From assembly GCA_910587765.1 (NCBI GenBank), contig CAJUNR010000020.1:18533-82532 (forward strand): a DNA stretch of 64,000 bases, read 5' to 3'. The translations under genes were made by a program, and so were the position numbers. Position 1 is the stretch's first letter. Each line of letters begins with the position of its first letter. This document shows, in pieces, positions 24,779-33,409 of the stretch. The notes beneath the pieces were generated by a model. The model searched no databases, was not told the DNA's origin, and saw nothing but the letters and a program-made list of their open reading frames with translations. The stretch is from an uncultured Lachnospiraceae bacterium. Lineage in GTDB: Bacteria > Bacillota > Clostridia > Lachnospirales > Lachnospiraceae.

Positions 24779-25366
24779 CTAATCTCTCATCCTTTTGTCT
24801 ATCTGACGGCAGGTGTCTTCTGCAGTCCCGTTGTTGTCAATGACGCAGTCGCATCGTTTTAACAGCTCCTCGTGGCTTTTCTGGTTCCGGACGATCTGAT
24901 CAATGCGTTCGTCCGAGTAGCCTCTTGAGCGTTTCAGCCGTCTGCGCCTTTCTGCCTCATGCGTATAAATATACCACGTTTCATCGCAGAATGCATCATA
25001 TTTTTCCTCGAAAAACAGCGCCGCCTCCACGACCGTATACGCTTCGTTCTCCGCGGCAGCCTGCGCGATGCGCTTTAAAATCTCCTTTTTCACTGCCGGA
25101 TGCACGATAGCATTCAGTTTTTTCAGCTTTTCTCCGTCTGCAAACACGATCCCGCTCAGGACCCCGCGGTCAATCCGGCCGTCCGCGGACAAAATCTGCC
25201 CGCCGAACTCCGCCACCACGCGGCCGTAAGCCTCCTCCTCCGGCTCCATGACCTCATGCCCGGTCTGATCCGCCTGAATCACCCGGGCGCGATACCGCTC
25301 CTCCAGATAGCGAAGAACCGTGCTTTTCCCGGCCCCGACTCCTCCGGTTACTCCTATGACTTTCAT
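24779..25366 (-). CDS. coaE: Dephospho-CoA kinase
   Basis: CoaE phosphorylates dephospho-CoA, the last step of coenzyme A synthesis. The 195 residues start with V-I-G-V-T-G-G-V-G-A-G-K-S-T, the P-loop, followed by D-Q-T-G-H-E-V and the lid region R-R-R-L-K-R-S-R-G-Y. The start codon abuts the polA stop without a gap, as in many Firmicutes where polA, mutM and coaE are linked. Confidence 0.94.
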   Translation of the reverse strand: MKVIGVTGGVGAGKSTVLRYLEERYRARVIQADQTGHEVMEPEEEAYGRVVAEFGGQILSADGRIDRGVLSGIVFADGEKLKKLNAIVHPAVKKEILKRIAQAAAENEAYTVVEAALFFEEKYDAFCDETWYIYTHEAERRRRLKRSRGYSDERIDQIVRNQKSHEELLKRCDCVIDNNGTAEDTCRQIDKRMRD

Positions 25367-27964
25367 CTATTTTGCCTCATACCAGTTCTTTCCCCTGTGC
25401 ATGTCAATCTCCAGAGCCACGCTCAGATCCGCCGCCTGCTGCATCTCTTCTTGCAGAATCTTCTCCACCTGCTCCGCTTCCTCCTCAAACGCCTCGATCA
25501 GAAGCTCGTCGTGCACCTGCAGAATCAGCCTGGATTTCAGGCCTTCCTTCTTTAACCGGTCATGAACCCGAATCATGGCAATTTTGATAATGTCCGCGGC
25601 GGTACCCTGAATCGGCGAGTTCATCGCCACCCGCTCTCCAAAAGAACGCTGGGCAAAATTTGAGGATTTCAGCTCCGGTATGGGGCGCCGTCTTCCGTAC
25701 ATGGTCGTCACAAAGCCCCGCTCCTTCGCTTCCTCCACCAGTCCGTCCAGAAATCCTTTGATTCCCGGATAGGTTTCAAAATACCGGCGGATATACTCTC
25801 CCGCTTCTTTGCGGGAAATGTCCAGATCCTGAGAAAGTCCGAAGGAACTGATCCCGTAGACGATGCCGAAATTCACCGCCTTCGCGTTGCGTCTCTGCAG
25901 AGGCGTCACTTCCTCAAAAGGCACATGAAACACCTGGGAAGCGGTTATGCGGTGGATGTCCTCCGCCTGACGGTAGGCTTCGATCAGCGTCTCGTCCCCG
26001 GACATATGCGCCAGCACCCGCAGCTCGATCTGGGAATAATCCGCATCCACGAACACGCAGCCCTCTCTGGGGATAAAGACTTTCCGGATCAGCCTGCCCA
26101 GTTCCATACGAACCGGAATATTCTGAAGATTCGGCTCCGTACTGCTGATCCTTCCGGTAGCGGTGATCGTCTGATTAAAATTGCTGTGAATCCGCCCGTC
26201 TTCGGCGATGCAGCCGGCCAGCCCGTCCGCATAAGTGGATTTTAATTTGGTAAGCTGCCGGTATTCCAGAATGTCTCTCACAATGGGATGTTCCGGAGCC
26301 AGCTTGTCCAGCACTTCCGCCGAAGTGGAGTAACCGGTCTTCGTCTTTTTTCCTCCCTGCATCCCGAGCTTCTCAAACAGAATCACTCCCAGCTGTTTGG
26401 GCGAATTGATATTAAAACGCTCCCCCGCCGCCTCGTGAATCTGCTGCTCCAGTTCCCCGATCCGGCCCACCAGCGCTTCCCCATACCGCCTGAGTTCCTC
26501 CGCGTTGACCCGGATTCCCGCCTGCTCCATGTCGTAAAGAGTAAATACCAGCGGCATCTCAATCTCGTCAAACAGCTTCTTCATACCGCTTTCTTCCAAC
26601 TGCGAAAGCAGAAGCGACGCTCTTTTCCAGGTCGTCTGCGCCGCATACGGTTTGCCCATATCTTCATGGGCGTACCGGCTGGCAAGGGGATTCATCAGAT
26701 AGGCCGCTATTTCAATATCAAACAAATGTTTCTTATTCTCCGGCTCCAGGCAGCTCAGAATCTTTTTCACATCGGACGTCGCGCAAAGCGGCACCGCCTC
26801 CACCGCCTGTTTCATCCGCTCCAGCAGAAATTCCGCTGTCAGCAGTTTTCCTTCTGCCAGATCATAGACTTCGCTTTCGGACAATGCCAGCGAGATATGG
26901 AGTTCTTCCTCCGCGGTCGTCATCCCGTAGCCGGACTCCGACAGCATCAGCGTCAGTCCGCCTTCTTTTTTCTGCCGCATCAATTCAAAGGCAATCCGCT
27001 CCTGCCCCATTGCCCGCGCGAAGATTTCTTCCGCCCTCTGAGGATCTTCGATTCTCTCCGCCTCCGGCCGGATGCCGGCCGGCATCTGCGTTCCTCTCTT
27101 CTCGAACCGTTCCAGATATTTGCGGAAATTCAGCCTCCGGCACCACTCGTAGGCCTCCTCCGTGTAAGGATCCGTCAGCCTCGCCTCCTGAAGGTCCAGC
27201 GCAACCGGCGCCTCCACGCAGATCGTCGCCAGCTTTTTGCTCATCACGGCCATGTCGTAATGCTCCCGCAAAGCCTCTCTGGTGCGCTTCTGTTTAATCT
27301 CCTCCACATGGGCATACGCGTTCTCAATCGTTCCGTAAGCGGTAATCAGCGCCGTGGCTCCTTTTTCCCCGATCCCCGGAACTCCGGGAATATTGTCGGA
27401 CGCGTCTCCCATCAGCGCCTTCAGTTCGATAATCTGAGGCGGCGTCACCTGATAGGCCGCCAGCACGTCCTCCGCGTAATAATTCTCGATCTCCGTCACG
27501 CCTTTCCGGGTCTTCGGCATCCGGATCATAATCTTATCCGTGGCAATCTGCAGAAGATCCCGGTCCCCGGAGACGATCACGGTGTCAAGGCCCTGCGCCT
27601 CGCTCTTTCCCGCCACGGTTCCCAGAAGGTCATCCGCCTCATAGCCCTCCATCATCAAAAGAGGGATGTTCATGGCCCCGAGCAGCTCTTTCAGCACCGG
27701 AATCTGCTCCCGTAACTCCTCCGGCATCGCTTTTCTGGTCCCTTTGTAGGCATCGTACATCTGATGCCGGAACGTGGGCGCAGGAAGGTCGAAGGCCACC
27801 GCCAGATAATCCGGCTTTTCTTCATCCAGAATGCGGAACAGGATATTCAGAAATCCGTAAATTCCGTTCGTATGGAGTCCCTCCGCATTCGTCAGATCCG
27901 GCACCCCGTAAAACGCCCGGTGAATAATACTGTGCCCGTCGATCAGCACGATCTTCTCACTCAT
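25367..27964 (-). CDS. polA: DNA polymerase I
   Basis: I start it at the ATG at 27964 behind GAGGTGG, giving 865 residues. The first 290 residues form the 5'-3' exonuclease (D-G-H-S-I-I-H-R-A-F; S-G-D-R-D-L-L-Q). The middle domain lacks the D-x-E metal motif of a proofreading exonuclease, as is usual in Firmicutes. The polymerase domain carries D-Y-S-Q-I-E-L-R-V-L (motif A), R-R-N-A-K-A-V-N-F-G (motif B) and Q-V-H-D-E-L (motif C). Its start overlaps the stop of the zf-HC2 gene (TAATG). Confidence 0.97.
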   Translation of the reverse strand: MSEKIVLIDGHSIIHRAFYGVPDLTNAEGLHTNGIYGFLNILFRILDEEKPDYLAVAFDLPAPTFRHQMYDAYKGTRKAMPEELREQIPVLKELLGAMNIPLLMMEGYEADDLLGTVAGKSEAQGLDTVIVSGDRDLLQIATDKIMIRMPKTRKGVTEIENYYAEDVLAAYQVTPPQIIELKALMGDASDNIPGVPGIGEKGATALITAYGTIENAYAHVEEIKQKRTREALREHYDMAVMSKKLATICVEAPVALDLQEARLTDPYTEEAYEWCRRLNFRKYLERFEKRGTQMPAGIRPEAERIEDPQRAEEIFARAMGQERIAFELMRQKKEGGLTLMLSESGYGMTTAEEELHISLALSESEVYDLAEGKLLTAEFLLERMKQAVEAVPLCATSDVKKILSCLEPENKKHLFDIEIAAYLMNPLASRYAHEDMGKPYAAQTTWKRASLLLSQLEESGMKKLFDEIEMPLVFTLYDMEQAGIRVNAEELRRYGEALVGRIGELEQQIHEAAGERFNINSPKQLGVILFEKLGMQGGKKTKTGYSTSAEVLDKLAPEHPIVRDILEYRQLTKLKSTYADGLAGCIAEDGRIHSNFNQTITATGRISSTEPNLQNIPVRMELGRLIRKVFIPREGCVFVDADYSQIELRVLAHMSGDETLIEAYRQAEDIHRITASQVFHVPFEEVTPLQRRNAKAVNFGIVYGISSFGLSQDLDISRKEAGEYIRRYFETYPGIKGFLDGLVEEAKERGFVTTMYGRRRPIPELKSSNFAQRSFGERVAMNSPIQGTAADIIKIAMIRVHDRLKKEGLKSRLILQVHDELLIEAFEEEAEQVEKILQEEMQQAADLSVALEIDMHRGKNWYEAK

Positions 27965-28287
27965 TAAAAAAACCACCTCACCATCATATAGAACAGCACC
28001 ACCGTCGCCGCTGTCTTGAGTAAAAACGTATAGGTTCCAAGAAAGTGCTCATCAATGGCATCTTCCTCCGAGTTATCCAGCGAATCCTCCACCAGCGTCC
28101 GGTAATCGATCTGCTCCTCCGCACCGTCCAACTGCCGGATGCCCGCAAATACCGTCGCATAGACTTCCAGTTCCTCGTAGCACTCCGGACAATGACGGAT
28201 ATGCCGTACAAACGCTTCTTCCTCTCTCTCCTCCAGTTCCCCGTTAATATAGGGCACCAGAAGCCGCTGAGTCTCTTTACAGTTCAT
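27964..28287 (-). CDS. Small zf-HC2 anti-sigma-like membrane protein
   Basis: The start at 28287 follows AGGAG; the product is 107 residues. The N-terminal pattern H-I-R-H-C-P-E-C around residue 28-35 with an upstream C is the zinc-binding H-x3-C-x2-C motif of anti-sigma factors. One membrane segment ends the protein (A-A-T-V-V-L-F-Y-M-M-V). No sigma-factor gene is adjacent; instead polA overlaps its stop. Its partner is therefore unknown. Confidence 0.75.
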   Translation of the reverse strand: MNCKETQRLLVPYINGELEEREEEAFVRHIRHCPECYEELEVYATVFAGIRQLDGAEEQIDYRTLVEDSLDNSEEDAIDEHFLGTYTFLLKTAATVVLFYMMVRWFF

Positions 28288-28376
28288 ACTCCCGCTCCTG
28301 CTCTCACACGCCGCGGCACGTCTGCGGCGTATGACTCTCATAAATGATGCCCGACTGCAGGCATCTGTCAGGGTCC

Positions 28377-28405
28377 ATTATAACGAATGCGGCCGGGGAT
28401 TGCAA
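28377..28405 (-). promoter_or_regulatory. Promoter of the zf-HC2-polA-coaE operon
   Basis: TTGCAA and TATAAT separated by 17 bases on the minus strand, about 80 bases before the zf-HC2 start. A GATGCC/GGCATC hairpin lies in the leader. Confidence 0.75.
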
Positions 28406-28424
28406 GGCAGTCGTATCCCGCGCA

Positions 28425-28472
28425 TGAAAAACGGCGCGAAACCCAAACCGCTGCGGTTCGATTTCGCGCCGT
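28425..28472 (-). terminator. tRNA-Leu terminator
   Basis: ACGGCGCGAAA and TTTCGCGCCGT form an 11-bp perfect stem with further inner pairing (AACCGC/GCGGTT), followed by TTTTTC on the minus strand. Confidence 0.85.
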
Positions 28473-28476
28473 AAGA

Positions 28477-28559
28477 TGCAGGAGATGGGACTTGAACCCA
28501 CACATAGTCACCTACGTCAGATTTTGAGTCTGATGCGTCTGCCATTCCGCCACTCCTGC
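28477..28559 (-). tRNA. tRNA-Leu (anticodon CAA)
   Basis: The 83-nt minus-strand sequence has acceptor arms GCAGGAG and CTCCTGC, discriminator A, a D-loop with GGCGGAATGGCAGACGC, anticodon loop CTCAAAA (anticodon CAA), a long variable arm typical of class II tRNAs, and the T-loop GGTTCAAGTCC. CCA is not encoded. It is a single tRNA with its own promoter and terminator. Confidence 0.96.
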
Positions 28560-28574
28560 GCTCTCAACTTCTAC

Positions 28575-28603
28575 AGTCTATCACATAATTTTCCAAAGTG
28601 CAA
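28575..28603 (-). promoter_or_regulatory. tRNA-Leu promoter
   Basis: TTGCAC and TAGACT are 17 bases apart on the minus strand, 15 bases upstream of the tRNA 5' end. Confidence 0.7.
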
Positions 28604-28674
28604 GCAGATTTTTTATGGGTTCTGCTACAGATTCCGCCTTACGATGTCCGCCCGCTCACCCTTGCCGGTTTTCA

Positions 28675-28815
28675 GCCTGATGTGGTCAGATCATCCTGAA
28701 AGACCCATTGAGAGGCGCCGGTCCTTAGGCGCGGTCTTCACACGCGCCTTAGTACCGCTGCGTCCTCTCATTAAGCGCAAGCGGGGTCTGGAAGGATGAT
28801 CTGACCGCATCAGGC
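28675..28815. repeat. 141-nt near-palindromic hairpin element
   Basis: The outer 23 bases of each arm pair with a single T/C difference (a G-U pair in RNA). Inside, AGACCC/GGGTCT, ATTGAGAGG/CCTCTCATT and TTAGGCGCG/CGCGCCTTA continue the pairing to a 9-base loop. A GCCCG/CGGGC pairing may extend it outward to about 28643-28828. It lies between the aim24 stop and the tRNA-Leu promoter. It could terminate the aim24 operon or be a MITE-like element; no T-run supports a simple terminator. Confidence 0.7.
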
Positions 28816-28843
28816 GTCCGGGCGGCATGGGAAGCAACGCCGC

Positions 28844-29548
28844 CTAATCCATGGTTACGGACACGCCGCCCCTGCGCTCCGACGGCTGAACCACCACCGA
28901 CACCGGCTGGTTTCCGCTCCACTCGAAGGCATAAGACTCTCCGGACGCCTGCCCGATCAGGTTTTTCCATGAGAGATCCGCTTTCACCTGAGGATCACAG
29001 TATCCCTGCCCCATCCAGCAGATCACGGCGTCCGGGTCCACCGATATGGTGTTCCGGTTCTGAACGTTGCTCAGAACGATGGGATTCCCGTCCGACAGAA
29101 CCGCCACGTACGCGTTGCTGCCGTTCCCCGTGAAGAGCGAGGTTGCAAGCCCCTTCTGTGAGAGGACACCGCATCCGATGAAACGCACGTCGTACTTGCA
29201 GTCCTGCGTAAACGCCAGGATATTTTCGGACTCCACCGAGATCATCTCCCCGAACGCCAGTTGATAGATAAATACATGCTGCCCGTTGCTGGCGTAATAG
29301 GTTACGGAGTCACCGTTCATGTTCACCTTCATGAGCGGAAGATTTTCTCCGGTTACCCGGCGGATGATGGAACCCAGCGCCGCCTGTCCAAGATTCCCCT
29401 GCGGGCCGAGAAGCACCTTCTCAAAGCGGTAATTCTTCCCTCCCGCACTCTCTCCCGCGATAAAAGCCCCCGCCTTGGTAAAAAGCACGTCGTTTCCGCT
29501 GCACGTTACCTTCAGCGTCAGTTCATTTACAGTCTCAAATGAAAGCAT
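28844..29548 (-). CDS. AIM24 family protein
   Basis: I start it at the ATG at 29548 behind AGGA, giving 234 residues. It is all-beta in appearance with the repeated glycine turns of the AIM24/TIGR00266 family (E-S-E-N-I-L-A-F; L-F-T-G-N-G-S-N-A-Y-V). In bacteria these proteins have no established role; they often sit next to tellurite-resistance TerD proteins, as here 23 bases downstream of terD. It is the last gene of the nrdR operon. Confidence 0.8.
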   Translation of the reverse strand: MLSFETVNELTLKVTCSGNDVLFTKAGAFIAGESAGGKNYRFEKVLLGPQGNLGQAALGSIIRRVTGENLPLMKVNMNGDSVTYYASNGQHVFIYQLAFGEMISVESENILAFTQDCKYDVRFIGCGVLSQKGLATSLFTGNGSNAYVAVLSDGNPIVLSNVQNRNTISVDPDAVICWMGQGYCDPQVKADLSWKNLIGQASGESYAFEWSGNQPVSVVVQPSERRGGVSVTMD

Positions 29549-29571
29549 CTCAATCCTGTCCCCTTCCGTCT

Positions 29572-30339
29572 TCAGCTCGTCCGGACTCCGTACAGAGCGC
29601 ACAGTCCGGCAAGATCCTTCGCCACGCCATTTCCGATTCCGTGGAATTTCCAGCTTCCGTTGTGGAGATACAGTTCCCCGATCATCATGGAAATAACGTT
29701 TGTATAATAGTCCGTCATGGAAAAGCTCAGAAGTTCCTCCCGGCTCCCATGATCGAGAATCCGGATATAAGCGTCCCCAAGCATCCCGAAATGCAGTTTC
29801 TTCTCAAAAGCCTCATTGATCGTCAGCACAAACACGATCTTTTTCACCCTCGAATCCAGTTTTGCCAGATCCAGCCGGATCACTTCCCGGTCCTCCGAAC
29901 CGTCCGGCAGGAAAACCGCCCGTCCGTCCGGACTCTTCGTCTGTCCATAGAAAACAAACCAGTCGTCTCCGATCACCTTTCCGCTTTCTCCCAGCAGAAA
30001 CGCGGATACATCCACATCGCACCGGGCATCCGTACAGTTCCATCCCAGACAGACATCCACCTGACGGGGCGCCCCCGACAAAAAGAGAGCGGACTTCTGC
30101 CCCTTCTGCAGGGGATGGACGAGGGACGGGACCGTCATCCGCGCGAACGGCGCCTGCCGGCTTTGGACGTGCGCTCCGGGCATACTCCCGCCGTTTTTGG
30201 CTTCAGAGTCCCTCCGCCCGCCGTTCATTTCTCCTATATTCTGCGCGCTGTAAACGCGCCCTGTCTTCTGCGTATTTATAGAGGAGAGCGTATTTCTGTC
30301 ATATGCTCCCCGGGGCCTCATGGGAATATCGACCATCAT
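29572..30339 (-). CDS. TerD family protein
   Basis: The start ATG at 30339 lies behind AGGTGAGAAG; the product is 255 residues. A low-complexity N-terminal part of about 80 residues precedes the TerD domain, which has V-D-V-C-L-G-W, D-V-D-V-S-A-F-L-L and the calcium-site stretch D-D-W-F-V-F-Y-G-Q. TerD proteins are linked to tellurite resistance and membrane stress responses, but no other ter genes are present. The N-terminal extension is unusual for the family. Confidence 0.85.
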   Translation of the reverse strand: MMVDIPMRPRGAYDRNTLSSINTQKTGRVYSAQNIGEMNGGRRDSEAKNGGSMPGAHVQSRQAPFARMTVPSLVHPLQKGQKSALFLSGAPRQVDVCLGWNCTDARCDVDVSAFLLGESGKVIGDDWFVFYGQTKSPDGRAVFLPDGSEDREVIRLDLAKLDSRVKKIVFVLTINEAFEKKLHFGMLGDAYIRILDHGSREELLSFSMTDYYTNVISMMIGELYLHNGSWKFHGIGNGVAKDLAGLCALYGVRTS

Positions 30340-30343
30340 CTTC

Positions 30344-30859
30344 TCACCTGAATCTTCTCGTTTCCTGTTCAATGATTTTCAGCACCTGACGGACGCTGCG
30401 TCCGTCCGTCGTCACGTCAATGTGCGCCGCCCTCCGATAGAACCCTTCCCGCTCTCTCATCAAACGCTCCACTTTTTCCTCCAGACCGCCTCCCGCCAGC
30501 ATCGGACGGCTGCCGTCATTCCTGACCCGTTCGAGAATCGTCTGCTTCGACGCGGACAGATAGATCACGCAGCCAAGACTTCTCAGAAGCGCTCTGTTCT
30601 GCTTCCTTACCGGCATTCCTCCGCCCACGGAAATCACCGCATCACACGTATCCTCCTGCATGCGCGTCAGAAGCTCCGTCTCCAGATCCCGAAAAAATCC
30701 CTCGCCCTTCTGCGCAAAAATATCCGGGATCTCCATCCCCTGCTCCAATACGATCCGCTCGTCCGTATCGACAAATTTCATCTTTTTTTCCCAGGCGAGG
30801 AACCTTCCCACGGTCGTCTTTCCGGCGCCCATAAACCCGATCAGGATTATATTCTTCAT
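30344..30859 (-). CDS. aroK: Shikimate kinase
   Basis: AroK phosphorylates shikimate in aromatic amino acid synthesis. The 171-residue protein starts M-K-N-I-I-L-I-G-F-M-G-A-G-K-T-T-V-G (P-loop) and has the shikimate-binding D-T-D-E-R and G-G-G-M-P-V motifs. TGGAG lies 7 nt before the ATG. It follows nrdR by 4 bases. The dehydratase and dehydrogenase of the same pathway (aroD, aroE) lie 3.5 kb away. Confidence 0.93.
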   Translation of the reverse strand: MKNIILIGFMGAGKTTVGRFLAWEKKMKFVDTDERIVLEQGMEIPDIFAQKGEGFFRDLETELLTRMQEDTCDAVISVGGGMPVRKQNRALLRSLGCVIYLSASKQTILERVRNDGSRPMLAGGGLEEKVERLMREREGFYRRAAHIDVTTDGRSVRQVLKIIEQETRRFR

Positions 30860-30863
30860 CCTT

Positions 30864-31313
30864 CTACTCCACAATCTTCTTCAGTTCGGCCATGAACGTA
30901 TTCACGTCCTTAAATTCCCGGTAAACGGAAGCGAATCTCACGTAAGCGACCGAATCCAGCTTCTTTAACTTTTCCATGACCAGCTCTCCGATCTCGCTTG
31001 TGGAGATCTCCCTGACTTCTTTATTAAAAATAACCGCTTCGATCTCGTCCACCAGAGCGCCGACCTGACCTGCGGAGATCGGACGCTTGTGACAGGCACG
31101 GATAACGCCTGCTTCAATCTTGGAGCGGTCATATGTTTCCCGATTATTGTCTTTTTTGATCACGATGACCGGTATAGTCTCCACCTTTTCATAAGTCGTA
31201 AAACGACGTCCGCAGACGTCGCATTCTCTCCGACGGCGAATGGAACCGCCGTCGTCCGCCGGTCTGGAATCAATGACTCTTGTATTGTCTTTTCCGCAGT
31301 ACGGACATTTCAT
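30864..31313 (-). CDS. nrdR: Transcriptional repressor NrdR
   Basis: NrdR senses ATP/dATP and represses ribonucleotide reductase genes. The 149 residues begin M-K-C-P-Y-C-G and contain a second C-D-V-C-G knuckle (zinc ribbon), followed by the ATP-cone with V-I-V-I-K-K-D-N-N-R-E. I use the ATG at 31313 behind GGAGGTG; the in-frame upstream codons lack the family pattern. It is the first gene of an operon with aroK, terD and aim24. A sigma-A promoter lies 115 bases upstream. Confidence 0.95.
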   Translation of the reverse strand: MKCPYCGKDNTRVIDSRPADDGGSIRRRRECDVCGRRFTTYEKVETIPVIVIKKDNNRETYDRSKIEAGVIRACHKRPISAGQVGALVDEIEAVIFNKEVREISTSEIGELVMEKLKKLDSVAYVRFASVYREFKDVNTFMAELKKIVE

Positions 31314-31427
31314 CAGGAGCACCTCCTTCTCTGCCTGTAAACAGACCGCCGCCGGCGCGCTTTTCGCGACGGTCCCCCCTTTGGACGCATCCCAATCCCC
31401 GCCCGCAGAGATCCTCTGTACAATCCA

Positions 31428-31457
31428 AGTATATATCATGACAGACTTTTCTGTCAA
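31428..31457 (-). promoter_or_regulatory. nrdR promoter
   Basis: TTGACA and TATACT with an 18-base spacer on the minus strand. Confidence 0.65.
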
Positions 31458-31499
31458 TGTCCGCATATACTATTAAAAAGGAATGTCAGGAAACGCCGC

Positions 31500-31778
31500 A
31501 TGAAATTTTGTGAATTAAAAGAAAAAGACGTAATCAACCGCTGCGACTGCAAACGGCTGGGAAGAGTGTGCGACCTGATCTTCGACGAATGCAAAGGCTG
31601 CATCACTGCTATCGTCGTTCCCGGGCCCTGCCGGTTTCTGGGGATTCTGGGACCGGATCAGCAGTACATCATCCCCTGGAAGCGGATCTGTCAGATCGGA
31701 CCGGATATCATCCTCGTGGAAGTCTGCGCAGAGGACGTTCTCTGTCCCGTAAAACATTCCGGCAGCCCGGTCTCCTGA
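31500..31778 (+). CDS. YlmC/YmxH family sporulation protein
   Basis: The 92-residue PRC-barrel-like protein starts M-K-F-C-E-L-K-E-K-D-V-I-N and contains G-R-V-C-D-L-I-F-D and Y-I-I-P-W-K-R-I, the YlmC/YmxH pattern. Members are expressed in sporulation; their molecular role is unknown. The gene is divergent from nrdR and in the same direction as sigG 100 bases downstream. CATATACT upstream resembles a sigma-E -10 box, but a matching -35 is not clear. Confidence 0.85.
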   Translation: MKFCELKEKDVINRCDCKRLGRVCDLIFDECKGCITAIVVPGPCRFLGILGPDQQYIIPWKRICQIGPDIILVEVCAEDVLCPVKHSGSPVS

Positions 31779-31880
31779 TACACAGATTTTGCCATTTTTA
31801 ATTTGAACTCCGGCTGCATAAGCAGATCATTTTGGGAAATGCTCTTATATATCAGAGACGATGCTGCAGGAGGAAGATCA

Positions 31881-32657
31881 ATGGTTGTAAACAAGGTTGA
31901 AATCTGCGGAGTCAATACATCCAAACTACCGCTTCTTACCAACGAGGAAAAAAAGATGCTTTTCGAACGTATTCAGAAAGGAGATAAAGAAGCCAGAGAA
32001 CTGTACATTAAGGGAAATCTCCGCCTGGTATTAAGCGTCATCAAGCGTTTTGCTTCCAGCAATGAAAATGTGGACGACCTGTTCCAGATTGGCTGCATCG
32101 GGCTGATGAAGGCAATCGACAATTTTGACTGTACCATGGACGTCAAATTCAGCACCTACGCCGTACCCATGATCATCGGCGAAATCCGCCGCTATCTGAG
32201 GGACAACAACAGCATCCGTGTCAGCAGATCACTCAGAGACACCGCCTACAAGGCCATCTACGCCAAGGAAAATCTCCTGAAGGAAAACTCAAAAGAGCCG
32301 ACCATTCAGGAGATCTCAGACGCCATCGGCATCCCCAAAGAAGACATCGTTTATGCCCTCGACGCCATCCAGAGTCCGGTCAGCCTCTACGATCCGGTCT
32401 ACACCGAAGGCGGCGACACGCTCTATGTGATGGATCAGATCAGCGACCGCAAAAACAAGGAAGAAAACTGGGTGGAAAACCTCTCGCTCTCCGAAGCCAT
32501 GAAACGGTTAAGTCCCCGGGAGAATCACATCATCAACCTGCGGTTCTTTGAAGGAAAAACCCAGATGGAGGTCGCGGAAGAGATTCACATCTCCCAGGCG
32601 CAGGTGAGCCGTCTGGAGAAAAATGCCCTGAAGACCATGAAAAGTTATCTGAAATAG
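31881..32657 (+). CDS. sigG: RNA polymerase sporulation sigma factor SigG
   Basis: Sigma-G directs late forespore transcription. I start it at the ATG at 31881, behind GCAGGAGG; the product is 258 residues. The N-terminal stretch N-K-V-E-I-C-G-V-N-T-S-K-L-P is diagnostic for sigma-G, followed by region 2 (D-D-L-F-Q-I-G-C-I-G-L) and region 4 (Q-M-E-V-A-E-E-I-H-I-S-Q-A-Q-V). It converges on sigE with no intergenic base between the two stop codons. Confidence 0.95.
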   Translation: MVVNKVEICGVNTSKLPLLTNEEKKMLFERIQKGDKEARELYIKGNLRLVLSVIKRFASSNENVDDLFQIGCIGLMKAIDNFDCTMDVKFSTYAVPMIIGEIRRYLRDNNSIRVSRSLRDTAYKAIYAKENLLKENSKEPTIQEISDAIGIPKEDIVYALDAIQSPVSLYDPVYTEGGDTLYVMDQISDRKNKEENWVENLSLSEAMKRLSPRENHIINLRFFEGKTQMEVAEEIHISQAQVSRLEKNALKTMKSYLK

Positions 32658-33398
32658 TCATTCATATTTGACGATTTCTTTCTTCAGTCGCCCGATGATC
32701 TTCTTCTCCAGCCGGGAGATATAGGACTGGGAGATGCCGAGCAGGTCTGCTACCTCCTTCTGGGTCATCTCCTTTCCTGCCGGATGGTTCAGTCCGAAGC
32801 GCAGCTCAATGATGGTTTTCTCCCTTCTGGAAAGCTTCGACAGCGCTTTCTTCAAAAGCTTCCGCTCCACTTCATCCTCCAGATCCCGGTAGATAATGTC
32901 TTCGTCCGTTCCCAGAATATCGGACAGAAGCAGTTCATTCCCGTCCCAGTCCACGTTCAGCGGCTCGTCAATCGACACTTCCATCCGCACCTTGCTGTTC
33001 CGTCTCAAATACATCAGAATCTCGTTCTCAATGCAGCGGGAAGCGTAGGTTGCCAGCTTGATATTTTTGCTACGGTTAAACGTATTGATGGCTTTGATCA
33101 GACCGATCGTGCCGATCGAGATCAGATCCTCTACTCCCACCCCCGTATTGTCAAATTTTCGGGCTATGTAAACGACCAGTCTCAGATTGTGTTCGATCAG
33201 TTTCGCCCTTGCCTGCTCCTCCTGATCCGTCTCCAGTCCGAGGATCGCACGGTTCTCTTCTTCCGCGTTCAAAGGAGGCGGCAGAATCTCCGCTCCTCCG
33301 ATATAATGAATTTCCCCTTTTTTGGAGAAAAACATGCTTTTGAATTTTGGCGCTACCTTTAGCTGAATCTGATGTGGTATCGTTACCTTAATGATCAT
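32658..33398 (-). CDS. sigE: RNA polymerase sporulation sigma factor SigE
   Basis: Sigma-E drives early mother-cell transcription. The 246 residues include an N-terminal pro-sequence of about 25-30 residues, region 2 (D-L-I-S-I-G-T-I-G-L-I-K-A) and region 4 (E-V-A-D-L-L-G-I-S-Q-S-Y-I-S-R-L). The pro-sequence would be removed by SpoIIGA, encoded 11 bases upstream. GAGGAGG precedes the ATG. Its stop touches the convergent sigG stop. Confidence 0.96.
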   Translation of the reverse strand: MIIKVTIPHQIQLKVAPKFKSMFFSKKGEIHYIGGAEILPPPLNAEEENRAILGLETDQEEQARAKLIEHNLRLVVYIARKFDNTGVGVEDLISIGTIGLIKAINTFNRSKNIKLATYASRCIENEILMYLRRNSKVRMEVSIDEPLNVDWDGNELLLSDILGTDEDIIYRDLEDEVERKLLKKALSKLSRREKTIIELRFGLNHPAGKEMTQKEVADLLGISQSYISRLEKKIIGRLKKEIVKYE

Positions 33399-33409
33399 AA
33401 TGCCTCCTC

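Noticed and set aside
26288..27715. 475-codon open frame on the plus strand
   Set aside because: Antisense to polA with low-complexity His/Leu/Arg content.
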